Source: CBDBCU01 sp965203435 (GTDB lineage: Bacteria > Chloroflexota > Dehalococcoidia > Lucifugimonadales > UBA3495). Taken from it: a DNA stretch of 64,000 bases. The position numbers and the translations under genes are program-made. A model generated the notes under the pieces. That model was not told the DNA's origin. It ran no database searches and saw nothing but the letters and a program-made list of their open reading frames with translations. The DNA lies in contig CBDBCU010000001.1 in assembly GCA_965203435.1 (NCBI GenBank), forward strand, positions 124,001 to 188,000. The letters run 5' to 3'. Below, one piece after another: positions 46,787 through 54,481 of the stretch (its first letter is position 1; each line of letters starts with the position of its first letter).

Positions 46787-47759
46787 CGCCGCGCCGGCCC
46801 GGCCGCTCAAACTGGGCTTTCTGCTGCCGACTCGGGGGTTGCTGCTGTCTGATACGCCGCCCACCAACGCCGACCGGATTTTGACCTTGGCGCGGCAAGC
46901 GGAAGCCGGGGGACTGGATTCGGTGTGGGTAGGGGACAGCCTGACCGCCAAGCCGCGCATGGAGCCGTTGGCAACCCTGGCCGCCGTGGCCGCCGTTACC
47001 GAACGGGTGCGGCTGGGTACAGCGGTGCTGCTGATGGCCCTGCGCCATCCGGTACTGCTGGCGCAAACCCTGGCTACCGTTGACCTGATTTCCCGGGGGC
47101 GGCTGCTGATTGCCGCCGGGGTGGGCGGCGCTTTCAATGCGGAACAGCAACGGGAATGGCAGGCCGCCGGCGTAACGGCCGCCCGCCGGGCCGGACGATT
47201 AGCGGAAATGGCCCGCATTGTCAAAGGCTTGGGCGGCAACGACCCGGTAACTTTTGCCGGCCGGCATTTCAACTTGGAGGATGTATCGGTTGGCCCCCAG
47301 CCGGTACAACCCGGCGGCGTACCCCTGTTGCTGGCTTGCCATTGGCGGGCCAAGGCCCGGGCGGCTCAAATCCGGCGGGCGGCGGAACTGGCTGACGGCA
47401 TTATTTCCATTTCCGACACCCCGGAAGAATATGCCCAAGTAGTCGCCAGCGTTCAGGAAAAGGCCGCCGAATTGGGCCGCGACCCGGCAACCCTGGAACG
47501 GGTGATGTATCTGACGGTGAATATGGATACCGATACCGGACAGGCCGCGGCGGAAGCGGAAAGGTATCTGCTGGGCTACTATGGGGCCAACATCTGGGGC
47601 CGCCGCTGGGGGCCTTTCGGCGACCCGGAACAAGTTAAGGAACGCATTGCCGAATACCGGGAAGCCGGCGCGCAGACGATTATCGTACGATTGGCGTCTT
47701 TCGACCCGGAGCGGCAGCTGAACGCTTTTCTGGAAAAAGTGGCCCCGGCTTTCCGCTAA
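46767..47759 (+). CDS. Luciferase-like (LLM class) F420-dependent oxidoreductase
   Basis: A 330-residue TIM-barrel protein of the bacterial luciferase superfamily: LKLGFLLPTRGLLLSD at the N-terminus, GGLDSVWVGDSL, TERVRLGTAVLLMALRHPVL, LISRGRLLIAAGVGGAFNAE, and a C-terminal GYYGANIWGRRWGPFGDPEQ. Its 20-bp overlap with cofC and the gene context argue for F420 rather than FMN as cofactor (inference). The substrate is unknown. The GTG start at 46767 is imposed by the overlap; the conserved part begins ten residues in. Confidence 0.9.
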   Translation: MTRPLSDAAPARPLKLGFLLPTRGLLLSDTPPTNADRILTLARQAEAGGLDSVWVGDSLTAKPRMEPLATLAAVAAVTERVRLGTAVLLMALRHPVLLAQTLATVDLISRGRLLIAAGVGGAFNAEQQREWQAAGVTAARRAGRLAEMARIVKGLGGNDPVTFAGRHFNLEDVSVGPQPVQPGGVPLLLACHWRAKARAAQIRRAAELADGIISISDTPEEYAQVVASVQEKAAELGRDPATLERVMYLTVNMDTDTGQAAAEAERYLLGYYGANIWGRRWGPFGDPEQVKERIAEYREAGAQTIIVRLASFDPERQLNAFLEKVAPAFR

Positions 47760-47801
47760 CGCCAACTTTTAGACCCCATCCCCGCCCGGAGGAAACAGCT
47801 T

Positions 47802-48575
47802 TTGTACCCGATAGACTTGACCGGCAAAAAGGGCCTGGTTTTCGGCGTGGCCAACGACCGCAGCATTGCTTGGGCCATTGCCCGGCTGCTGGGGCAGGCC
47901 GGGGCGCAACTGGCCTTTACCTATCAGAACGACCGGCTGAAAGACCGGGTAGCCCGGCTGGCCGCCACCCTGGACGACTCCCTGATTCTGCCCTGCGATG
48001 CCGCCGAGGATGGGCAGATTGAGGAGGTGTTCGCGCAGGTGGGGCAAGCCTTTGGCGACCTTTCCTTTCTGGTGCATAGCATTGCCTACGCCCAGCGGGA
48101 GGATTTGGCCGGCCGCTTTGCCGACACCGGCCGGGAAGGTTTCCGCCTGGCCCTGGAAGTGAGCGCCTATACCCTTATCCCCCTGGTCAAACACGCCGCG
48201 CCGCTGATGCCGGCCGGCGGCAGCGTCATCGCTATGACCTTTCAGGCGTCTCAAAAGGTCTATCCCGGCTACAATGTGATGGGTACGGCCAAGGCGGCCC
48301 TGGAGCATAGCGTCCGGCAATTGGCGGCCGAGTTCGGCGGGCAGAACATACGGGTCAATGCCATTTCCGCCGGGCCGCTGGACACCCTGGCGGCCCGGGG
48401 CATCCATGGCTTTCTGGATATGAAAAAAATCCATGCGGAAAAAGCGCCTTTGCAGCGCAACATCCACGCCGAGGAAGTCGCCAAAACCGCCCTGTTCCTG
48501 TGCAGCGACTTGTCCAGCGGCATCACCGGATCCATCATTCCGGTGGACGCCGGGTATCACATAATGGCAGTGTAG
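47802..48575 (+). CDS. fabI: Enoyl-[acyl-carrier-protein] reductase FabI
   Basis: A 257-residue short-chain dehydrogenase-type enoyl reductase. The dinucleotide loop is KGLVFGVANDRSIAWAIARL (the FabI GxxxxxSxA form), the SIAYA strand follows, and the active site is YPGYNVMGTAKAAL (Tyr-x6-Lys, where the Tyr-Asn-Val-Met-Gly form marks FabI). The DTLAARGI substrate loop and GIHG end are present. It reduces the last double bond in each fatty acid elongation round. TTG start at 47802 behind GGAGG; 42 bp after the oxidoreductase, so it may be read with the F420 operon. Confidence 0.95.
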   Translation: MYPIDLTGKKGLVFGVANDRSIAWAIARLLGQAGAQLAFTYQNDRLKDRVARLAATLDDSLILPCDAAEDGQIEEVFAQVGQAFGDLSFLVHSIAYAQREDLAGRFADTGREGFRLALEVSAYTLIPLVKHAAPLMPAGGSVIAMTFQASQKVYPGYNVMGTAKAALEHSVRQLAAEFGGQNIRVNAISAGPLDTLAARGIHGFLDMKKIHAEKAPLQRNIHAEEVAKTALFLCSDLSSGITGSIIPVDAGYHIMAV

Positions 48576-48606
48576 GCGCGGGATTTTCCCGGATTGTAGC
48601 CCGGTT

Positions 48607-48830
48607 CATCCTTCAACCAGTTCAGGATGAGCGGAAAAGGGCCGGCTTTCAGGATGGCCGGGAAAGGCCAACCAGTTCAGGATGAGCGGAAAAGAGGTGG
48701 CTTTCCGGATGGCCGGGAAAGGGCTGGCTTTCAGGATGGGCGGTATAAGTCAGCAAGTTCAGGATGGCGGAAAGGGCTGGACTCGGGATAGACGGGACAA
48801 GTCAGCCAGTTCAGGATGGTCGGAAACATA
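48607..48830. repeat. Array of degenerate dispersed repeats
   Basis: A full core (48607-48629, with CCAG in place of CAAG) is followed by at least four broken copies built from CAGTTCAGGATG, GCGGAAAAG and GGGCTGGCTTTCAGGATGGC motifs, spaced about 45-60 bp. The 323-bp gap between fabI and the 48899 gene holds nothing else except the terminator. Confidence 0.75.
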
Positions 48831-48885
48831 GAGACCCGGAGCCGCGCGGAAAGGGTGATTCCTTGCCGCGGCTCCGGGTCTCTTT
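48831..48885. terminator. 16-bp perfect hairpin terminator between convergent genes
   Basis: GAGACCCGGAGCCGCG (48831-48846) is fully complementary to 48867-48882, followed by TTT. It sits 17 bp beyond the end of the convergent 48899 gene, so it probably serves both directions. Confidence 0.75.
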
Positions 48886-48898
48886 GACCGGATTGGCG

Positions 48899-49792
48899 TT
48901 AAATCGTTTCCAACTGCCGGCGGTCGGCGGCCTGCTGTTCGGCCCGCCCCAAGCGGCCGTAGGCTTCGGCCCGCTGTTCCCAAGCCAGCTTGTATTGAGG
49001 ATCCAAGGCAATGGCTTTGGTGAACTGGTCGATGGCTTCTTGAACGCGCCCTTGGCCGAATAGGGCTATGCCGCGCTCGGTCAGATTGGCGGCCGTGGGG
49101 CTGCGCCGTACTGCCGGCGGCGGCGGGGCCGGTGGAGCCGGCGCGGTTTCGACCGGTTCCGGCGGCGGTTCAGTATCCTGGGCGAGGATCGGGGCCGTAG
49201 CGGGGACGGCCGGCGGCTTTTGCGGGATGGCGGCCGGCGCTGCCGTTTCCTCCGGCGTAGTTTCCGCCGGTTTCGATGCAGTTTCCGTTACGGTTGTCGC
49301 CGGAATATCGGCAGGGCTTTCCGCTACGGTGGTGGCCGGAATATCAGCGGCGGTTTCCCGAACCGTTGCGGCCGGCTCCGGCGGGCTGGCGGCCGGCGCG
49401 GCGGTTTCCGCGTTGTCGACGGATTCGGCATAGGCGCGGGACAAATCCCAACCGCAATGGACACAATAATTCTGCCCGCCGGGATCTGCGGCGGCGCAGC
49501 GGGGACAGGCTACGGCGGTCGCCCGGGCCGGGGCTGCGGTGGCGGCGGAATTGCCGCGGCGGAACAGGGAACTGCGGAACAGCAGCAGAAAGACCAGCGG
49601 CCCCATCCCGACAAAGACCACAAAATTGCGCCCACTTCCCTCTCCCCACGACAGCGCCAACCAGCCCACGGCCATCAGCAAGGCCGAACCCACGCCCCAA
49701 GCCAGGGGATTCATTCCCTTGGCCCGGGCCAGCCGCGCCGTCCACAGGACGATAATCGCCAGGGAAATCAGTTGCCATATTGTGGGCGCCAT
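48899..49792 (-). CDS. Membrane protein with zinc ribbon and C-terminal TPR
   Basis: A 297-residue protein. Three hydrophobic segments lie near residues 5-22, 30-48 and 58-73. A zinc ribbon follows, CPRCAAADPGGQNYCVHC (two CxxC pairs) near 95-112. Next is a long Pro/Ala/Thr/Glu linker with repeats of the form ADIPATTVxE. The end is a TPR-type helix pair: LTERGIALFGQGRVQEAIDQ, FTKAIALDPQYKLAWEQRAE. TPRs bind proteins, so it may be a membrane scaffold. The start is ATG 49792 behind GGAGG rather than the longer frame. No partner gene is evident. Confidence 0.7.
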   Translation of the reverse strand: MAPTIWQLISLAIIVLWTARLARAKGMNPLAWGVGSALLMAVGWLALSWGEGSGRNFVVFVGMGPLVFLLLFRSSLFRRGNSAATAAPARATAVACPRCAAADPGGQNYCVHCGWDLSRAYAESVDNAETAAPAASPPEPAATVRETAADIPATTVAESPADIPATTVTETASKPAETTPEETAAPAAIPQKPPAVPATAPILAQDTEPPPEPVETAPAPPAPPPPAVRRSPTAANLTERGIALFGQGRVQEAIDQFTKAIALDPQYKLAWEQRAEAYGRLGRAEQQAADRRQLETI

Positions 49793-49894
49793 TCGGGCCG
49801 GCCTCCGGGACGGTGTTCCGCTCTCTTTAACTATACACCCTGCCGGCGGGTTGGGCAATGCCGGCGGTGGCCCGGCCGCCGCTTGCCATCCCGT

Positions 49895-49923
49895 TTGACC
49901 GGCCGGCCGGATGTTGCTATAAT
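49895..49923 (+). promoter_or_regulatory. Promoter of the fructose-bisphosphatase gene
   Basis: TTGACC (49895-49900), 17-bp spacer, TATAAT (49918-49923). The leader to the ATG at 50082 is about 150 nt and holds the hairpin GGATTGC (50000-50006) / GCAATCC near 50021-50028. Confidence 0.75.
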
Positions 49924-50081
49924 GCTTGCCGGCAAAATACCGGGAAGTCTAGGGAAATCACCCCCATAGCCCGGCTTGCCTTGACCCCTTTATAAAGAAC
50001 GGATTGCCAGGGTTAGAACCAGCAATCCGGGCCGGAGGGAATCCCTACCGAATCGATTACCCTAGCGAGGAGCGAGGAGTT

Positions 50082-51257
50082 ATGAAACTCACCATTTCCG
50101 TACTGAAAGCCGATGTGGGCTCCATCGGCGGTCACACCAAGCCCTCCCAGCGCATGATGGACGCGACCCAGGAGGCGGTGCAGGCAGCCATCAACAGCGG
50201 CCTGCTGATTGACGGGTATGTGGGGCATACCGGGGACGACATTTGTATGACCACCACCCACACCCGGGGGCCGAACGACACCGAGGTTCACCAGTTCGCC
50301 TGGACCACTTTCCTGAAAGCCACGGACATTGCCCGCCAGTACGGCCTGTACGGGGCCGGCCAGGATTTGCTGGCCGACGCCCCCTCCGGCAACATCCGGG
50401 GGGCCGGCCCGGCCGTGGCCGAGGTGGAGTTTGACCACGACCCGGTAAAGACCAATCCCCTGCGCCCGGCCGAGTCCTTTATGGTGCTGGCGGCGGACAA
50501 GTGCGGCCCCGGGGCCTATAACCTGCCCATGTTCCTGGGCTTTGCCGACCCCATGTATTGCGGCGGGCTGATGCTGCCCCGGCTCAGCGAGGGCTTTACC
50601 TTCAATGTCATCGATATGGACAACACCGAGGGCGACAGCCTGATTGCCCTGAACGCCCCGGAGGATTACTACAAGCTGGCGGTGCTGCTGCGGGACAACG
50701 AGCGCTTCGGCATTGACTCCATCGTTTCCCGCTACTCCGGGCAGATGGCGGCGGCCATTTCCGCCACCCGCCTGCATAACATTGCCGGCAGCTACACCGG
50801 CAAGGATGACCCGGTGGCCGTAGTGCGGAATCAAGGCATTTTCCCGGCCCCGGAGGAATTGACTTCCCCCTACGCCAAGGCCCATTACATCGGCGGCGAT
50901 GCCCGGGGTTCCCATGTGATGCCGCTGATGCCGGTACCGATTAACACTCCGGTAACCGGGATGTATTGCCTGCCGCTGGTGTCCTGCGTCGGCTTTTCCA
51001 TTGCCGCCGACGGCACCTTTTCCGACTCCAGTATTGACTTCTTTGACAACCAGTCCTGGGACTATGTGCGGCAGCTGGCCCAGCAAAAGGGCATTGAGAT
51101 GCGCTCGCAGGGCTGGTCGGGCGCGGCGATGCTGCCCTATGGGGAACTGGAATACTCCGGTTTCCGGCAGAGCATCGGCAATCTGGTGGAACGCTTTGCC
51201 TATCGCAACGGTCACGGAGCCGCCATCCCGGAACCGGCGGTGACGGCGGACGATTAG
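50082..51257 (+). CDS. fbp: Archaeal-type fructose-1,6-bisphosphate aldolase/phosphatase
   Basis: A 391-residue class V enzyme: MKLTISVLKADVGSIGGHTK at the N-terminus (metal-binding Asp and His), DGYVGHTGDDICMTTTHTRG, DKCGPGAYNLPMF, the EDYYKLAVLLRDNERFGI segment holding the Tyr-Tyr-Lys of the aldolase centre, and RGSHVMPLMPVPINTPVTG. In archaea and deep-branching bacteria this single enzyme both condenses triose phosphates and removes the phosphate, making gluconeogenesis one-way. The ATG at 50082 follows GCGAGGAGC-GAGGAG. Single-gene unit with promoter and terminator. Confidence 0.95.
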   Translation: MKLTISVLKADVGSIGGHTKPSQRMMDATQEAVQAAINSGLLIDGYVGHTGDDICMTTTHTRGPNDTEVHQFAWTTFLKATDIARQYGLYGAGQDLLADAPSGNIRGAGPAVAEVEFDHDPVKTNPLRPAESFMVLAADKCGPGAYNLPMFLGFADPMYCGGLMLPRLSEGFTFNVIDMDNTEGDSLIALNAPEDYYKLAVLLRDNERFGIDSIVSRYSGQMAAAISATRLHNIAGSYTGKDDPVAVVRNQGIFPAPEELTSPYAKAHYIGGDARGSHVMPLMPVPINTPVTGMYCLPLVSCVGFSIAADGTFSDSSIDFFDNQSWDYVRQLAQQKGIEMRSQGWSGAAMLPYGELEYSGFRQSIGNLVERFAYRNGHGAAIPEPAVTADD

Positions 51258-51293
51258 GCATCCTGAGCCGCCGGAACAAAGGGCAACATAAAC

Positions 51294-51329
51294 GGGCCCG
51301 GGCTGAAACCAGCCCGGGCCCTTTGTTTT
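51294..51329 (+). terminator. Intrinsic terminator after fbp
   Basis: GGGCCCGGGCT (51294-51304), six-base loop, perfect complement (51311-51321), then TTTGTTTT. An outer pairing AACAAAGGGC (51276-51285) with GCCCTTTGTT (51319-51328) is also possible. Confidence 0.9.
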
Positions 51330-51359
51330 GCCCGGCTCGATTGTCCGATGTAATGCGGG

Positions 51360-52559
51360 CTAACCCCGCAAAACGCCGTGGCCTTCCAGGATGCGGGCTA
51401 ACTCCGCCACGCCGGCTGACACCGTTTCGGCCGTGGGGTGGCCGAAACAGAGCCGGGCGCAATTGGCCCCCCGTCCCTCCGGAGAGAACATCGTGCCGTT
51501 GTAGTAGCCGACGCCCTGCTGAAAGACTTGCTCCTGCAAGGCGGCCAAGTCGACATCCTCAGGCATTTCCAGCCAAATGTAGAGGCCGCCCTCCGGCCGG
51601 CTCCACCGGGCGGCGTCGCCAAAGTTTTCGCCCAGGGCGGCCAACATCGCATCCCGCTTAACCCGCAGGGCCTGGTTCTGTTCCGCAATGTGGGCGTCCA
51701 GGTTGCCCTTTACATATTCCTGCACCGCCAGGGCCGCAAACTGATTGACGCCGCCGCCGCCCTTGAAACTCATGGCCCGCTGGATTACTTCCGCGGGAGC
51801 CGCCATATAGCCCAGCCGCATCCCCGGGGCCACGATCTTGGAAAAGGAACCCACATACAGCACCCGCCCGCTGTTGCCGTCCAGGGCGTGGAAAGAGGTA
51901 ACATCCTCCCCCTCAAAGCGCAAGTCCACGTAGCAGTCATCCTCCAGCACCGGCACGCCGTAGCGGGCGGTGATTTCCAGGGTCTTGACCCGCCGCTCCC
52001 TGGTCATCGTCCAGCCCAGGGGATTCTGAAAGACCGGAATGGTGTAGAGGAACTTGACTTTCTTGCCTTGGGCGGTCAGGTCGGCAAGAGTCGATTCCAG
52101 GGCCTCCGGGATGATGCCCTCTTGGTCGCATTTGACGCTGCGGACATCCGCCCCGAACCGGCGCATGGCCCGCAGAGTGCCTAGATAGACATATTCCTCG
52201 GTCAGCAGCACATCCCCCGGATCGGTCAGCGCGCCAATCAGCATCGCGATCGCCTCGCCGGAGCCGGAAGTAAGCACCAGATCCTCCGGGCTGACGGTCA
52301 TCTGCCGATCCTGGGCCAGCTTTTCGGCCAGCCACTCCCGCAGGGCGGGCAGGCCGGCGGAAACGGGATAGAGAGCCAAATCCCGCCCTTCCCGTTCCAG
52401 GGCGGCCCGCAGGGAATCGGCCAGGCCGGTCAGCGGCAGGGTATCCGGGTCCGGATAGGCCACGGCAAAATCGTACTTGGCGTGGCGGTTTTCGCCGCGG
52501 GGAATAGCTACCGCGTTGCGGGAATAGAGGCCATCATAGTTAAAGGAATGGTCGGGCAT
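51360..52559 (-). CDS. PLP-dependent aminotransferase, class I/II (2-aminoadipate/MocR-like group)
   Basis: A 399-residue fold-type I aminotransferase. Conserved points: VLTSGSGEAIAMLIGALTDP near residue 90; EEYVYLGTLRAM; IPVFQNPLGWTM with the PLP-binding Asn; VLEDDCYVDLRFEG with the Asp that pairs with the pyridine nitrogen; VGSFSKIVAPGMRLGY with the Schiff-base Lys; and the C-terminal Arg region CARLCFGHP. It lacks the GntR DNA-binding domain of MocR regulators and so looks like a free enzyme, of the 2-aminoadipate or aromatic aminotransferase kind. Start ATG 52559 behind AGGAGG. Confidence 0.9.
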   Translation of the reverse strand: MPDHSFNYDGLYSRNAVAIPRGENRHAKYDFAVAYPDPDTLPLTGLADSLRAALEREGRDLALYPVSAGLPALREWLAEKLAQDRQMTVSPEDLVLTSGSGEAIAMLIGALTDPGDVLLTEEYVYLGTLRAMRRFGADVRSVKCDQEGIIPEALESTLADLTAQGKKVKFLYTIPVFQNPLGWTMTRERRVKTLEITARYGVPVLEDDCYVDLRFEGEDVTSFHALDGNSGRVLYVGSFSKIVAPGMRLGYMAAPAEVIQRAMSFKGGGGVNQFAALAVQEYVKGNLDAHIAEQNQALRVKRDAMLAALGENFGDAARWSRPEGGLYIWLEMPEDVDLAALQEQVFQQGVGYYNGTMFSPEGRGANCARLCFGHPTAETVSAGVAELARILEGHGVLRG

Positions 52560-52640
52560 ACCGGCGCCTCCTGTTGTTGGGATAGGGAATTAACGGACGG
52601 GCAACAATTCCGGGTTGCCCCCAGGAAATCGGATTAGCGG

Positions 52641-54428
52641 CTATTCGGTCAAGCGCAGGGACAAGTCCCGCAGCTGGCCGGCGTCCACCGGGGCCGGCGC
52701 TCCGAACAGCAAATCGGAACCGCTTTGGGTTTTGGGAAAGGCAATAACCTCCCGAATGGAATCGGCCCCGGCCAAGAGGGCGACCAGGCGGTCAATGCCG
52801 GGGGCAATGCCGCCGTGCGGCGGCGCGCCATACTCAAAGGCTTCCAAGATGTGGCCGAACCGGGCCGTCACCTGTTCCCGGCTATAGCCCAGGATACCGA
52901 AAACCTTTTCCTGCACCTCCCGGCGGTGGATGCGGATGCTGCCGCTAGCCAGTTCCGAGCCGTTGCACACCAGGTCATAGGCTTGGGACGGGATGCCGCC
53001 GTATTCCGGGCCGTCGAGCCGGGCCTCCTGCCCGGGAGCCGGGGCGGTAAAGGGATGATGAGAGGAATCCCACCGCCCGTTAGTTTCGTCCCACTCAAAG
53101 AGGGGAAAGCCGGTGATAAAGGCAAAGGCCAGCCGGTTGTCATCCAGCAGTCCCAGCTGTTCCCCCAGGTAATTCCGCATCGCGCTGAGCCAGAGGTTGA
53201 CCCTACTGGCTGGCCCGGCCATCAGCAGGATCAGGTCGCCGGGGCCGGCGTTCATCCGGGCGGCCAGCCGCCGGCTCCATTCGACCGGCATCCGCAAGCC
53301 GGGGGAAAGCAGGATGTTATCCGCAGCCAAGCTTTCCAGGGAACCTGCCCCTTGCAGGCGAATATGGCTCATCCCGCCGGCCCCTAACTCCTTGGCCTTT
53401 TCCTCCAGGCGTCGCATATCGGAACCGGTGTAGCCGGCCTGCCCCGGAGCCACTAATCCCTTGACGATGCCGCCCTGGGCAATAACGCTTTGGAATACCC
53501 GGAAATCGGTTTCCCCGGCCAAGTCGGTTACTGCGGTCATTTCCAGGCCGAAACGCAAATCCGGCTTGTCGCTGCCATAGCGGGAAATGGCCTCGGCGTA
53601 GGGTATCCGGGGAAAGGGCTTGAGCAAACGCTTTTCCGGGGTCAGGGTTTCCACCATTCCGGCGTAAAGTTCCTCGGTCAGTTGCAGCACTTCCTCCTGC
53701 GCGACGAAACTCATTTCCAAGTCCAGCTGGGTGAACTCCGGCTGGCGGTCGGCGCGCAAATCCTCATCCCGGAAACAGCGGGCAATCTGGAAATACCTTT
53801 CCACGCCGGAAACCATCAGCAACTGTTTCAACTGCTGCGGCGACTGCGGCAAGGCGTAAAAACTGCCCTTTTGCAGGCGGCTGGGCACCAGATAGTCCCG
53901 CGCCCCCTCCGGCGTGCTTTTAATCAGGATGGGCGTCTCAATTTCCAGAAAGCCCCGGGCATCGAGAAAATCCCGGATATACTTGACTACCCGATGGCGC
54001 AGCATCAGGTTGCGCTGCATTTGCGGCCGGCGCAAATCCAGATAGCGGTACTTCAGCCGCAGGCTTTCCTCGGCTTCCCCTTCGTCGGCAATGTAAAAGG
54101 GCGGAGTGAGGGAGGAATTAAGGACCGTTACTTCCTGGGCCATTACCTCGACCGCGCCGGTAGCCAGGGCCGGGTTTTCGGAGCCGGCCGGCCGGCGGGC
54201 CACCGTGCCTTGCACCGCAATAACCCACTCGGAGCGCAGTTGTTCGGCGGTACGGCTGGCTTCCGGAGCCAGTTCCGGGTTGAACACCACCTGCACAATG
54301 CCGGAACGATCCCGCAGGTCAACGAAAATTATCCCGCCGTGATCCCGGCGGCGGCTGACCCAGCCGGCCAGGGTATGGGCCTGGCCGATGTGGGCGGGGG
54401 AAAGGTCGTTGCAGTTTACGCTTTTCAG
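52641..54428 (-). CDS. aspS: Aspartate-tRNA ligase, apparently starting at CTG
   Basis: A 595-residue bacterial-type AspRS. The anticodon-binding OB-fold (HTLAGWVSRRRDHGGIIFVD) lies before the first ATG/GTG in the frame, so a shorter start would destroy it. The codon at 54428-54426 is CTG, 6 bases after AGGAGG, and no ATG, GTG or TTG occurs between them and residue 45; CTG is therefore the best start. Class II motifs are present: FLEIETPILIKSTPEGARDY, FRDEDLRADRQPEFTQLDLE (motif 2), the GAD insertion region, and GGIAPGIDRLVALLAG (motif 3). It charges tRNA-Asp (possibly tRNA-Asn too). It lies 47 bp downstream of the DUF255 gene. Confidence 0.95.
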   Translation of the reverse strand: MKSVNCNDLSPAHIGQAHTLAGWVSRRRDHGGIIFVDLRDRSGIVQVVFNPELAPEASRTAEQLRSEWVIAVQGTVARRPAGSENPALATGAVEVMAQEVTVLNSSLTPPFYIADEGEAEESLRLKYRYLDLRRPQMQRNLMLRHRVVKYIRDFLDARGFLEIETPILIKSTPEGARDYLVPSRLQKGSFYALPQSPQQLKQLLMVSGVERYFQIARCFRDEDLRADRQPEFTQLDLEMSFVAQEEVLQLTEELYAGMVETLTPEKRLLKPFPRIPYAEAISRYGSDKPDLRFGLEMTAVTDLAGETDFRVFQSVIAQGGIVKGLVAPGQAGYTGSDMRRLEEKAKELGAGGMSHIRLQGAGSLESLAADNILLSPGLRMPVEWSRRLAARMNAGPGDLILLMAGPASRVNLWLSAMRNYLGEQLGLLDDNRLAFAFITGFPLFEWDETNGRWDSSHHPFTAPAPGQEARLDGPEYGGIPSQAYDLVCNGSELASGSIRIHRREVQEKVFGILGYSREQVTARFGHILEAFEYGAPPHGGIAPGIDRLVALLAGADSIREVIAFPKTQSGSDLLFGAPAPVDAGQLRDLSLRLTE

Positions 54429-54449
54429 CGGTGGCCTCCTGTAGCCTGG

Positions 54450-54481
54450 CTTTAACCCCGGCGGCGGGGCGGGGGTTAAAG
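54450..54481. other. 10-bp hairpin overlapping the DUF255 stop codon
   Basis: CTTTAACCCC (54450-54459) and GGGGTTAAAG (54472-54481) are exact complements around a 12-base GC-rich loop. It includes the stop codon of the upstream gene and could tune read-through into aspS; no T-run. Confidence 0.4.

Noticed and set aside
50013..51215. 400-codon open frame on the minus strand
   Set aside because: Antisense shadow of the fructose-bisphosphatase gene.
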